Shown piece by piece: positions 10,140-18,494 of a stretch of DNA of 64,000 bases (position 1 is its first letter; every line of letters begins with the position of its first letter). Both the position numbers and the translations under genes were made by a program. The notes beneath the pieces are model-generated. The model made no database searches, was not told the origin of the DNA, and worked only from the letters and a program-made list of their open reading frames with translations. This DNA comes from Pirellula sp. SH-Sr6A (lineage in GTDB: Bacteria > Planctomycetota > Planctomycetia > Pirellulales > Pirellulaceae), in the NCBI RefSeq assembly GCF_001610875.1, contig NZ_CP011272.1, positions 6,119,988-6,183,987 of the forward strand, given 5' to 3'.

Positions 10140-10607
10140 TTATGTCTCGTACCGAACAATAACAACCCTCCCTGTAAACTCTTCCATGCCGAGCTGATCC
10201 ATCATCAGCTTCTCCACTCTCTCCATGGCCCCGCCCCCTGTACCAGCCCCAATGAGAGGAAACGCTATCGATTGGTAGCCTTGCTCGCGAGCAATGCCCA
10301 TTGCGTTCCGACAAGACTCTCGAATCGAAAACTCGGACGAGCGCCACCACATGCTGATGCCAGCCACATGGATGATTCCCTTGAATGGCAACCGGCCAGC
10401 GCCGGTCAGAACCGCACCGCCCAATGGAATGGGGCCATGCTTAGCAACCTCGCGAAAGGGCTGGTATCCTGCTCGCTTCTTGATCGCACCCGAAACGCCT
10501 TGCGGCAGCAAGAGCCACCATGGAATGATATTGCGATTCCAGGCGTTGACAATCACCTCGACCTCCTGATCGAGCAAGTCACCGGTAACCGATTCGACTG
10601 CTGCCAT
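10140..10607 (-). CDS. Macro domain protein (ADP-ribose binding/processing)
   Basis: About 155 residues forming a single macro domain. Seen are VTGDLLDQEVEVIVNAWN for the first strand and substrate Asn, QGVSGAIKKRAG for the loop that wraps ADP-ribose, LGGAVLTGAGRLPFKGIIH, and AFPLIGAGTGGG for the phosphate-binding loop. The usual Gly-Gly-Gly before V is PQG here and the loop before it is unusually aromatic (NIIPWWLLL), marking a distinct subfamily. Macro domains bind ADP-ribose and may hydrolyse O-acetyl-ADP-ribose, ADP-ribose-1''-phosphate or ADP-ribosyl groups. ATG 10607 fits the family start; an upstream TTG at 10625 would overlap the kptA stop. It is the third gene of the sirtuin-kptA operon. 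Confidence 0.88.
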   Translation of the reverse strand: MAAVESVTGDLLDQEVEVIVNAWNRNIIPWWLLLPQGVSGAIKKRAGYQPFREVAKHGPIPLGGAVLTGAGRLPFKGIIHVAGISMWWRSSEFSIRESCRNAMGIAREQGYQSIAFPLIGAGTGGGAMERVEKLMMDQLGMEEFTGRVVIVRYET

Positions 10608-10621
10608 GCGAGAGTCGCCTC

Positions 10622-11185
10622 TCAAGTTTGTTCTGGGAAATCAATAAACGAAACAGGAACAGTGTCTGTTAGCCAAACGCCATTGGCCGACAGGTAGAAG
10701 ACATGTCCCGATTCGTGCATAGCGTCAGAGTGAATGGTCAAGATGACGGGCTTCCCTCGCCGAGCTCCGACCTTCATGGCCGTTTCGATATCCGCTGACA
10801 AATGGACATGATTGCGAGAGCGTTTGAGCAACCCTTGTTCGCGGATACTATCCAAAAATGCGAAAACCGTTCCGTGGTAAAGAACCTCGGGTGGCGCGAT
10901 CGGTTCAAGATTGAGCTCCACGTTTGGGACCGAATGTCCTTGGTTGGCGCGAATCTTCAGTCCGTCTTCGCTGAGAGTAAAACGCTTCTTCTCACAGGAC
11001 GCAACTACTTCATGCAATAGCGACAGCGTCCATTGCTTCCCTTGGCGATTGGCGTTCTCAATCAGCTCGTCGATCGGTAGCCACCCCTCGGGATCAAGCT
11101 TCATGCCTACAACATCGGGCTGATGCCGAAGTACGAGGCTGAGGAACTTGCTTGTGGATGTGATGCTTTTTGATGAAGAATTCAT
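10622..11185 (-). CDS. kptA: RNA 2'-phosphotransferase KptA/Tpt1
   Basis: About 187 residues. The family transfers an internal RNA 2'-phosphate to NAD+, releasing nicotinamide and ADP-ribose 1'',2''-cyclic phosphate. The N-terminal winged-helix part carries the catalytic Arg-His in FLSLVLRHQPDVVGM. WLPIDELIENA and KKRFTLSEDGLKIRANQGHS match the conserved centre, and the C-terminal ADP-ribosyltransferase-like part has LYHGTVFAFLDSI, NHVHLSADIETAMKVGARRG and GHVFYLSANGVWLTD. ATG 11185 overlaps the sirtuin stop as ATGA, giving strong coupling; an earlier start at 11215 is rejected. Bacteria lack the tRNA-splicing reaction that makes its classical substrate, so its physiological role is open. Confidence 0.93.
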   Translation of the reverse strand: MNSSSKSITSTSKFLSLVLRHQPDVVGMKLDPEGWLPIDELIENANRQGKQWTLSLLHEVVASCEKKRFTLSEDGLKIRANQGHSVPNVELNLEPIAPPEVLYHGTVFAFLDSIREQGLLKRSRNHVHLSADIETAMKVGARRGKPVILTIHSDAMHESGHVFYLSANGVWLTDTVPVSFIDFPEQT

Positions 11186-11988
11186 GATCGGTTTGATGCA
11201 AAGTAGCGGTTCCATATTTCATGGAGTGCCACGCCGGCTGGCATGGCTAGTCGATAATCGACGATGTGGGAAATAGTCGTCTCGCTCGGGTTGATCTCCA
11301 CAGTGACATTCCCCACCGATTTAGCCATGAAGACTGGTGCCTGAATGTAGGGGAAAACGCTTGTTGTCCCGATACTAAAAACCATATCGAATCCCTTCTC
11401 AAGCTCGCTTTGAAGCTGTTCTATTCCGGGACCATCAATCAGCTCACCAAACAGGACGACGTCGGGCCGCACCAAAGCGGCACAATGGGGGCAACTGGGT
11501 GGGATATCGATCCCATCGAACTTTTCCACCGACTCCGTGTAGCTACACTTCGTACAAAATAGAGAATGCATGTTACCGTGGGCTTCGATGAAATTCTTGG
11601 AGCCAGCAGCACGGTGGAATCCATCCACGTTTTGGGTGAGTGTCCAAACCCTCGGAAAGCTTCTATCGATCTCCGCGATCAGTTCATGGGCTCGGTTATG
11701 CTTTGCACCTTGAACCGCCAGCCCGATTTGCGCCAAATACTTCCAGGTCAAAGCAGGATTCTTCGCCAGCATGGAAGCGGAAAGCGCTTCTTCAATCGCC
11801 ACACCATCCTCGGTGGTATCTGCATTGTAGAGCCCACCAATACCTCGGTAGGTGGGTATCCCCGACTCAGCAGAAATACCCGCGCCCGTGATGAATAAGA
11901 GACTCTGTGACTTTTGCAGGGCACGAACGATTTTCTCGATCGCAGCACTCTGTCCTGGGGTAACCATCCAATCAAACCTTTCGCTCAT
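11182..11988 (-). CDS. Sirtuin (SIR2 family NAD-dependent protein deacylase)
   Basis: A 268-residue complete SIR2 domain. Visible are the NAD-binding GAGISAESGIPTYRG, the catalytic TQNVDGFHR and the active His in EAHGNMHSLFC. A zinc ribbon of two pairs (CTKC and CPHC) is followed by VRPDVVLFGE and SIGTTSVFPYIQAP. Sirtuins couple lysine deacylation to NAD+ cleavage and release nicotinamide and O-acyl-ADP-ribose; some act as ADP-ribosyltransferases. A 20-residue N-terminal extension precedes the domain. It is the first gene of an operon with kptA (ATGA overlap) and a macro-domain gene, which suggests a role in NAD+/ADP-ribose chemistry beyond general deacylation. The exact sirtuin class cannot be fixed by eye. 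Confidence 0.92.
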   Translation of the reverse strand: MSERFDWMVTPGQSAAIEKIVRALQKSQSLLFITGAGISAESGIPTYRGIGGLYNADTTEDGVAIEEALSASMLAKNPALTWKYLAQIGLAVQGAKHNRAHELIAEIDRSFPRVWTLTQNVDGFHRAAGSKNFIEAHGNMHSLFCTKCSYTESVEKFDGIDIPPSCPHCAALVRPDVVLFGELIDGPGIEQLQSELEKGFDMVFSIGTTSVFPYIQAPVFMAKSVGNVTVEINPSETTISHIVDYRLAMPAGVALHEIWNRYFASNRS

Positions 11989-12158
11989 AGCAAGCTCGTC
12001 GTAACTCTGGGATCGAGCATAGCCTTCTTACGATCGCCACCACAGGATCGCTTTGTCTTCAGAGTATAACCGCATATGGAAGCGAAAAAGACCTTCTTCG
12101 CTTCGGACTAACCTTCGCGTTGTTCCTCGATTGCTTCCCCGGGTGGAGGCATCAATGG

Positions 12159-13268
12159 CTAGAATTCGCCAACAACTTCACCGCCGTTGCAACTGTGCAA
12201 AGCTCGGTGGGTTGCAGTATCAATACCATTCGCCAAAAAGTGCACCGAACCATCGGCTAGACCAACATTGGCACCGCCGGTGTGGTAGCTTCTCGGACCA
12301 AAGAAACCTGTATGGTGGATAACTAGGTCCGGCGTGCGACTGTTCGGTGTGTAGTAACCATTCGTCAAGGAATTGATCGAGCCATTGAATGCCCAAGAGA
12401 TTCCACGTCCCCGAATCGCCGTGCTGTTGCCACCTCGCCAACCGCCAAAGCTTGACCAAATCGCGTCGGTTTGCGGGTTGGAAATATTGCCGCTCGCATC
12501 GACGAATGCACTCCACGGGCTACCCGTGGCCTTTAAGCCGCGACTCGACTGAAGTGCCGAGCTCACTCCGTTCGAACCATTGAGCGTGTATTGGTAGGGA
12601 AACCTAGGTAATATGCCAGCAGGAAGCGTCATATCATTTCCAACGCTACGGGCAGTTTCGCTGAGGATCGCTGTGTTGGAAGCTCCGTCCGTAATATCGC
12701 GAAAAGCTCGCGATGTATTTTGGCATACGATTCCATCCGTTACCCAGCGCCAGTCGTAGTTGGTTCCAGTTCCGCTTCCATTGCTAAACATATAGTTCAA
12801 CCCACCATAGGCAACCGTTGAACCGTTTACTTGCATCGTCGTTGTCGAGGGGGCGGGATCGCTAGGGCAAAGAAAGATGGGAACCGGTGTTGCGAACGCT
12901 TGAGCGAAGAGGGGATTGGGAACCTTCGCGTTAAAAGGTCCAGAGAAGGCGGGCTTCGAGTAGTCGAGCAAATTGCTCAAGTTTCCCTGCTCGATGAAGG
13001 CAAGGATGCGAGCCTGGACCGAGAAGTCGACATCCACGGTCCCCGTCATCGGAAACTTGCGATACGCAGATTCGTAGTTCATGGTGGCCAGCGCGATTTG
13101 TTTGATACTGTTGCTGCACTGCATGCGACGGGCCGCCTCGCGGGCAGCCTGCACGGCAGGAAGAAGCAGACCTACCAGAATACCGATGATCGCGATTACG
13201 ACCAGCAATTCCACGAGAGTAAATGCAGTTCGGAGTGTAGGGTTAGGACTATGTTGAATGCGTTTCAT
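12159..13268 (-). CDS. DUF1559 pseudopilin-like protein
   Basis: A 369-residue planctomycete DUF1559 protein. The N-terminus carries the type IV pilin-like prepilin motif [18 protein letters not shown], cleaved before F and methylated in true pilins, then [20 protein letters not shown]. The C-terminal domain has the family endings SYHTGGANVGLADGSVHFL and a closing ALHSCNGGEVVGEF. Such proteins are amplified in planctomycete genomes; their export and function are inferred from pseudopilins, not shown. It lies 62 bases downstream of the di-heme protein gene on the same strand and is probably co-transcribed with it. Confidence 0.9.
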   Translation of the reverse strand: MKRIQHSPNPTLRTAFTLVELLVVIAIIGILVGLLLPAVQAAREAARRMQCSNSIKQIALATMNYESAYRKFPMTGTVDVDFSVQARILAFIEQGNLSNLLDYSKPAFSGPFNAKVPNPLFAQAFATPVPIFLCPSDPAPSTTTMQVNGSTVAYGGLNYMFSNGSGTGTNYDWRWVTDGIVCQNTSRAFRDITDGASNTAILSETARSVGNDMTLPAGILPRFPYQYTLNGSNGVSSALQSSRGLKATGSPWSAFVDASGNISNPQTDAIWSSFGGWRGGNSTAIRGRGISWAFNGSINSLTNGYYTPNSRTPDLVIHHTGFFGPRSYHTGGANVGLADGSVHFLANGIDTATHRALHSCNGGEVVGEF

Positions 13269-13330
13269 TTCAATTTCTATCGATTAAGTAAATGATCAAG
13301 GAGTTCTTTTTCTGTCTGAGCCAATCGCTA

Positions 13331-14566
13331 CTACTTCTCGCCATCTAACGAGTCGAACTCCTTGAATGAGATCGTTTTTGCATTGCTATGTCCCGACTTC
13401 CAAAGCGAACCGATTTCCGTTTGCATGGTGGGTTTCATCGCAAGGATTTCTTGGAGCGAACTGCGCGAGCTTTCCAAAACGATCCAACTCAGCCTGTATC
13501 TGCCTTCGGACAAAAGAGTGTCCCATGCGACAGTTGAACGGGTGTTTCGCTTTACCGTGGGTGTGGGTTCCAGGAGAATCATGGAAGTCCCCCAACTGGT
13601 CCCGTCTTGAGATACCCGTCCCTCGCCGATTGCAATCGGCTCAGGATCGAGGTTTTCACCTGAATGGATACGGTGCATCAGGATCACGGCATACTGCCCC
13701 GCAGAAAGCGAGGGTAGTTCCTTGATTCGCAAATGAAGCCCCGTACGCCAAGTTCGAATGGACTCAAATGCGGGGATCTCGATTGACTTTTTGTAACCAC
13801 CTCGCCGGATGACGGCGTAGTCCTCCAAAAATTTGCCCCACTCTCGGTCTGTTTGACCATCGAACGGAAACTTCACGCCACCTCCATGTTCATCCAGCCC
13901 CAATGCCTTTGTTTTCAATAAACTGGCCATCGGTTTTTCCAAATCGACCAACTTCCACTCCTCAAGCAACTGAAGCGTTTCCCAAGGTGAATTGGGAACG
14001 ATCCAGCTCATCGTCTCGCCATTTTTTTCCACTTGCTTCGCATTTCGATCTGGAGAATGGCAATTGGCACATCGCTCAAGCTGTGACCAGATGACATCGA
14101 TGAATCGTGAAAGAACTTGATCCCTCCTTCCGTGCCGAATCAATTGGTCGTCGAGTTTCAGATCGTTCCTCGCGGGTAAAGGAGTATTCAGCGACTCAGG
14201 ATCCTCTACGGATGCTTGAATCCATTTGCCGATCGCTTCAAGCTCCGAGTTTCGGACTTGATCCATGATGGTTGTTGAGTGCACTGGCTTCTTCGCAATG
14301 AATTCCAACAACTTGGATTCAGAGGGTCGTTCAATATCAATCCATCCACGAGACCTAAGCGAAGCAAAGGAAGCTCTTGGATCAGAGGTTAAAAAATCAT
14401 CCAGCTTGACGCCCTGAAAATGGCATTCAGAGCAACTGCTCGCTTTGGACGATTGAATCAACGGGATCACGAGTCTTTGGTAAATCTCCGATGGAGACTC
14501 GCCCCACGCATCGCGACGGCTAAATACGATCGCGATTCCTATCATTAGCCCAAGAAATATTCGCAT
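13331..14566 (-). CDS. Secreted di-heme c-type cytochrome-like protein
   Basis: A 411-residue exported protein with an N-terminal signal peptide (MRIFLGLMIGIAIVFS) and two covalent-heme motifs CxxCH: SSCSECHFQG at about residue 42 and RCANCHSPD at about residue 165. Each sits in a small cytochrome domain resembling planctomycete-type cytochromes. The C-terminal 170 residues (from about IEIPAFESIRTWRTGLHLRI) look like a beta-rich domain without a clear family name. It likely acts in the periplasm in electron transfer or as a heme-bearing scaffold. The downstream DUF1559 gene is 62 bases away. Confidence 0.75.
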   Translation of the reverse strand: MRIFLGLMIGIAIVFSRRDAWGESPSEIYQRLVIPLIQSSKASSCSECHFQGVKLDDFLTSDPRASFASLRSRGWIDIERPSESKLLEFIAKKPVHSTTIMDQVRNSELEAIGKWIQASVEDPESLNTPLPARNDLKLDDQLIRHGRRDQVLSRFIDVIWSQLERCANCHSPDRNAKQVEKNGETMSWIVPNSPWETLQLLEEWKLVDLEKPMASLLKTKALGLDEHGGGVKFPFDGQTDREWGKFLEDYAVIRRGGYKKSIEIPAFESIRTWRTGLHLRIKELPSLSAGQYAVILMHRIHSGENLDPEPIAIGEGRVSQDGTSWGTSMILLEPTPTVKRNTRSTVAWDTLLSEGRYRLSWIVLESSRSSLQEILAMKPTMQTEIGSLWKSGHSNAKTISFKEFDSLDGEK

Positions 14567-14900
14567 GTCGAGTTCGCCTCAACTTGAAGTTGTTTAGGAA
14601 TGGGAAACTTTTCAGACTGGATGAGCGACTCAAGACGGCGCACTTGATGCGGCGATACGAAACCGTCTTGTGGAGAGCGGACCCGTGACCGCGCAAGTGC
14701 GCCGTGCTGAATCGCATCCATCCAATGCTTGCGCGCAGAGCGCTTCACCGACGAGACACCAGCAACCTAAAGGCGAGGTATGTCGCGTGCAGCAAAATGT
14801 CTTTCACAAAAGCAATGCCGTACCGAGACGAGATCAATCCCATGCCGGTATGCGCGATGCCAGACGAGTAGCGCAAAGCATTAAAAAGCGCGTAAAGAAT
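14567..14900. other. Intergenic, no gene seen
   Basis: About 330 bases upstream of the di-heme gene and downstream of the cysteine-rich protein, both on the minus strand. It probably holds the promoter of the di-heme/DUF1559 pair. No recognisable coding or RNA feature. Confidence 0.5.
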
Positions 14901-15671
14901 TCAGGAGAACATCTGCCTGGGTGGTGGGGTGTCCGGCTTGGAGTATACCGGTGCAGGTTCTACGGGCGCCGGATGATAAGCTGGTCTCGCTTCGGGCCCC
15001 AGCAGGACTTCGTTCGGCGCATGTGCCAGAATCACCCACGGTAACGAATGAAAGACCGAACTTTTACCCTGACACTTCAACGCGAACATTCCCAAAACGA
15101 CTTTCCGCTTTGCGGAGGAGTTCTTTGACTTGGAGCCGCCAACCTTATACGCATTGGCCGTTTCACAACAAGTTCCACCGGATTTCGCGCCAGTGGGTTT
15201 CGCAATGGCAACCTTGTCGACATCGCCAACTTTAAGTCCAATCGTCTTCGGCTTATGCACAGTGGTAAGAGATTGCTTTTCGCAGCAGGGCCTGCGAGAC
15301 GCACAGCAACTGGCCTCCGACCCCGTAGTCATCTGCCCCATACTGGCAGCAATCAAACCACCTTGGCCGGCAGTATCGTCACTCGCAGGTAATTGGGCGT
15401 AGGAAGGTGGAGCAACACCGTTTTCTTCGGCCCAAGCGAGCCTCTCAGATGGTGTGAAACAACAGCAACCGGTCCAGCATTGCTCAGCGGTTTTGCATCC
15501 GCATGGTCGGTTTTGGCAGGGGAATGGCTGCGCAGAATCTTTCTCAGCGAGCCCAGCCGTCGGAACAGGGATCGGGAGAGACATGACAAAAAGAGACAAC
15601 AGAACAAGGAGAGTAACAACCCTCCGTCCCGAAGCGTTTAAAAACTCTTTTGGCGCAAACCCTTTCACCAA
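14901..15671 (-). CDS. Cysteine-rich secreted protein
   Basis: A 256-residue protein. A hydrophobic export segment (VVTLLVLLSLFVMSLPIPV) is followed by a conserved Cys cluster, CQNRPCGCKTAEQCWTGCCC, then FTPSERLAWAEENGVAPPSY, a block I associate with a family of exported bacterial proteins of unknown role. Further Cys pairs occur at SCCASRRPCCEKQ and TCCETANAY, and a Pro-rich tail ends the protein (PVEPAPVYSKPDTPPP). The spacing suggests metal binding or multiple disulfides; copper or other soft metals are a guess. No partner gene is adjacent. Confidence 0.65.
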   Translation of the reverse strand: MVKGFAPKEFLNASGRRVVTLLVLLSLFVMSLPIPVPTAGLAEKDSAQPFPCQNRPCGCKTAEQCWTGCCCFTPSERLAWAEENGVAPPSYAQLPASDDTAGQGGLIAASMGQMTTGSEASCCASRRPCCEKQSLTTVHKPKTIGLKVGDVDKVAIAKPTGAKSGGTCCETANAYKVGGSKSKNSSAKRKVVLGMFALKCQGKSSVFHSLPWVILAHAPNEVLLGPEARPAYHPAPVEPAPVYSKPDTPPPRQMFS

Positions 15672-16561
15672 ACTGTCATTTCTTGTTCGAGCACTGAATC
15701 AGCAAACTGGCCAGGCCCGCTCTCCACGGTCGTGAATATACCACCGACCTGGAGCTCCTGCAATTGTCATCGATACGCTGCGACAAAGCGACCTAAGTTG
15801 CGGTGCTGAAACAGCTATTCGCTAGAAATCATTTCTATTCCTTCGCGATCACTTCGACCCCAGCTCGACGACAGAGCACTGCGAAGACAATGAGATGCAT
15901 GTTTGTAGAGAAGGCGCGAACAAAACCAGTGGCATTCATCCCCTTGGCCACACCGCGGCGTATCGCAATCATTTCCCAATCGTTCGTGCAATTGATACTC
16001 CCTCGCCGAGCATTTCTTCGCCAGGAAAGCAAGGACTTGGCTCTAACATTTCCTTACCACGGAAAGCTGTTGCGCTGGGTGCGACGAAAGAAAAAGATCA
16101 CTCATGTCGAGCGAGGAAAGCATGGACCGCCCGAGGCCGGTTGATCGAGACGTTGAGTGCATCCGTTGGCTAGCTCATGCCTTCTCTGAACTGACAGGCT
16201 CCCGTATGGATCGATCCCTGCGGAACATCAGGTAGATGATGAGCGAAATGTACGAGTGAGTGACCAACTCTAACCTAGACCGCATTCTATCAGATCATTT
16301 CATCGATCGCACATGAACCCAGGGGGAACGGGAGAAGTGAGTCAAGCGCATAGAGTACAAACATGGACATTGCTAGAATGTTAAGATCAGCGTCTTGAGC
16401 AAGCAGGAACATTAATCTCCACTCATTCGCACTAATCAAAAGCCGCGGCAATCTTATTGCTGCTCCTTATTAGTGGTGATTAGTGACGATTAGTGTTCTT
16501 ATCCCATGCAATCCCAGGAATTGATTGGTCACCAAGCCATAGGTTATCGACTACATGTTCG
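15672..16561. other. Intergenic, no gene seen, IS3 target flank
   Basis: About 890 bases without a supportable gene. Near 16420-16495 there are near-repeats of the octamer-like word ATTAGTGn in both orientations (CACTAATC, ATTAGTGGTG, ATTAGTGACG, ATTAGTGTTC), which may be a decayed repeat. The 3' edge is the left flank of the complete IS3 element. Confidence 0.45.
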
Positions 16562-16630
16562 TGGAGTGCTCCCCAAAAGTTGATCCATGAGTTATGAAAG
16601 TCTATCGCCGCAAACGGCAGGAGGACTTTG

Positions 16631-16912
16631 ATGACGAGAAAGCGAAATCGGCATTCGGCCGACCAGATTGTGAAGAAACTACGAGACGCTGATGCAATGC
16701 TCGCTGCGGGCAAGAGTGTCGGCGAGGTACTACAGGCCCTCGAGATCAGCGAACCGACCTTGTCGCGTTGGAGATCCCAATACGGGGGCATGAAGAGCGA
16801 GGAAGCCAAGCGGCTGAAGCAACTTGAGGATGAAAACCAACGACTGAAGAAGTTGGTTGCCGAGCAAGCACTGGACATCCAAATGCTGAAGGAGATCACT
16901 AGGGGAAACTGA
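16631..16912 (+). CDS. IS3 OrfA (transposase DNA-binding subunit)
   Basis: 93 residues. A helix-turn-helix of the IS3 OrfA/InsE type (HSADQIVKKLRDADAML, then ALEISEPTLSRWRSQYGG) is followed by a leucine-zipper-like coiled coil (LKQLEDENQRLKKLVAEQAL). The ATG at 16631 follows an AGGAGG in the correct position. The last two sense codons are GGA AAC directly before TGA, forming the slippery heptamer GGGAAAC at 16903-16909 that allows a -1 shift into OrfB to make the full transposase. Confidence 0.92.
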   Translation: MTRKRNRHSADQIVKKLRDADAMLAAGKSVGEVLQALEISEPTLSRWRSQYGGMKSEEAKRLKQLEDENQRLKKLVAEQALDIQMLKEITRGN

Positions 16913-17814
16913 CCAGCCCCGAGTCACGACGAGCCGCCGTGGAACAGCTCCAAGCGAAGTTCTCTGTATCGGAACGTCGTGCCTGTCGAGTGCTCGATCA
17001 ACCGCGATCGACGCAGCGATTTGTGGGGCAGCCCAAGGATGATGATGCGCGGCTGACGAAGAAGATATTGGATTATGTCCGTGAGCGACCACGCTGGGGT
17101 TACCGTCGTATCACACAGTTGTTGCGTCGCAGTGGTGAACTGATCAATGTGAAGCGAGTCTATCGCCTTTGGAAAGCAGCAGGCTTGAAAGTACCAAGAA
17201 AAAGCAGACTAAAGCGAGCCACTGGGGAAAAGGCAAACGCTTGTCACTTGCAGCCTGCGGGCTGTAAGAACGACATTTGGAGCTGGGACTTCGTTCAAGC
17301 CTCGACGGTTGGTGGCAAGACGATTCGCTTCTTGAACATCGTTGACGAATACACTCGGGTGTGCCTGAGTATCAAGGCAAGCCGGAGCATTACCAGTGAG
17401 GATGCAATTGACACGTTGGCGGAGCTAATCGCCATGCATGGAGTACCTAAGCGGATTCGAAGTGATAACGGCCCAGAGTTCATATCAGCGGCGATCAAGC
17501 GTTGGCTGTCGTCGCTGGGGATCGAGGTGCTGTACATCGAGCCTGGTTCACCTTGGCAAAACGGAGTCTGCGAGAGCTTCAACAGCAAACTACGAGATGA
17601 ATACCTGAGCCAGACCGAACTGTTGAGCGAACAAGATGCACGACTCAAGGCGAGGGCTTGGCAAAACGACTTCAACGAGAAGCGTCCGCACAGTTCGCTG
17701 GGCTACTTAACCCCCTCGGAGTTCGCGCGTCGTTGTGGAGCTTCGCCTTCGCTCGCTGCGCTCGCTCCAGCGAACCACCACAACGAGATGGCTACGCCAT
17801 TACCAACTACCTAA
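16903..17814 (+). CDS. IS3 OrfB (DDE transposase catalytic part)
   Basis: The OrfB frame is open from 16903, just after a TAG at 16900, so translation is expected by -1 frameshift from OrfA; a GTG at 16939 could be an independent start. The product has the IS3 HTH_21-like segment (YVRERPRWGYRRITQLL) and an rve integrase core. Catalytic Asp, Asp and Glu are in WSWDFVQA, RIRSDNGPEFIS and NGVCESFNSKLRDEYL, followed by EKRPHSSLGYLTPSEF. It is complete. Confidence 0.92.
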   Translation, partial: GKLTSPESRRAAVEQLQAKFSVSERRACRVLDQPRSTQRFVGQPKDDDARLTKKILDYVRERPRWGYRRITQLLRRSGELINVKRVYRLWKAAGLKVPRKSRLKRATGEKANACHLQPAGCKNDIWSWDFVQASTVGGKTIRFLNIVDEYTRVCLSIKASRSITSEDAIDTLAELIAMHGVPKRIRSDNGPEFISAAIKRWLSSLGIEVLYIEPGSPWQNGVCESFNSKLRDEYLSQTELLSEQDARLKARAWQNDFNEKRPHSSLGYLTPSEFARRCGASPSLAALAPANHHNEMATPLPTT

Positions 17815-18019
17815 CCAAACCTTTCATAACTCCTGGTACAGAAAACTGGGGCACTCCATTCGTGGAGTGCACGACTGATTGGAAATCCATGTGAGATGTC
17901 GAAAGACGTGTCGCAACATTTCTGCGCTTGCGTTGGGAATATCCCAGTCGCGTGAGTGATCTAGTTTAGCAAAGTCGACCGGCCAACGCGTCTTGGGTGC
18001 ATTCCTTCGTTCCTCGCCA

Positions 18020-18379
18020 TCATGGGTTCAAGAATGAAGACACAGCCGCCCCTTCAGCCTCTGCTCTTTGTTGAAGTGTATGGACTACGTTCAGAGTTGT
18101 GTTGACCACGACGGTCCAGGCAACGACGACAATCAGTAACGTTAAGATCGGCGCGACCATTCCGATAGCCTGACGACGTTTTTTGCTCAGTATTGTGACA
18201 ATGGATTGTATGCCCGCGACGAGTCCGTATAGAAGCCCAAGGCAAAAAATTACAATCCCCGAGATTGTAACCCAAGTTTCAACCGGAACCGGGAAAGTCG
18301 CGTTCAGGCAGAATAGGAACCAGCCGCCGAGAAGCAAGCCTAACAAGATTTCAGGAGCGTATCGTATCTTGGCATTCAT
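18020..18379 (-). CDS. Small three-helix membrane protein, hypothetical
   Basis: 119 residues with three hydrophobic segments: EILLGLLLGGWFLFCLNA, WVTISGIVIFCLGLLYGLV and GMVAPILTLLIVVVAWTVVV. They are separated by a short basic loop (LSKKRRQ). The clear ATG start and clean hydropathy support a real gene. No family is recognised and neighbours are decayed genes, so no role can be proposed. Confidence 0.55.
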   Translation of the reverse strand: MNAKIRYAPEILLGLLLGGWFLFCLNATFPVPVETWVTISGIVIFCLGLLYGLVAGIQSIVTILSKKRRQAIGMVAPILTLLIVVVAWTVVVNTTLNVVHTLQQRAEAEGAAVSSFLNP

Positions 18380-18494
18380 TTGAATTGACGTTTTCGCGGC
18401 TTCTGCAATGATCCAATTGACGGAATTGGCAGTCGTTTACATTCGGCGAACCTGGGCGTGGAACGTCGTCGATCACGCAGTCGCCGCCAAAAGA

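Larger units (their letters stand above)
16562..17858 (+). mobile_element. Complete IS3-family insertion sequence, about 1,297 bp
   Basis: Imperfect terminal inverted repeats of roughly 39 bp bound the element: the left end starts TGGAGTGCTCCCC and the right end finishes GGGGCACTCCA, with CTTTCATAACTC shared further inside. A 4-bp TTCG flanks both sides (16558-16561 and 17859-17862), consistent with an IS3 target duplication. It carries orfA and orfB in the usual -1 arrangement and appears intact and possibly active. A second, truncated copy of the left end is at 6186. Confidence 0.85.

Noticed and set aside
11182-11988. Sirtuin as a Thoeris or other defence SIR2 effector
   Set aside because: It has the full deacylase core with a zinc ribbon and the catalytic His, unlike defence SIR2 domains fused to sensor domains; it is kept as a standard sirtuin in an unusual operon.
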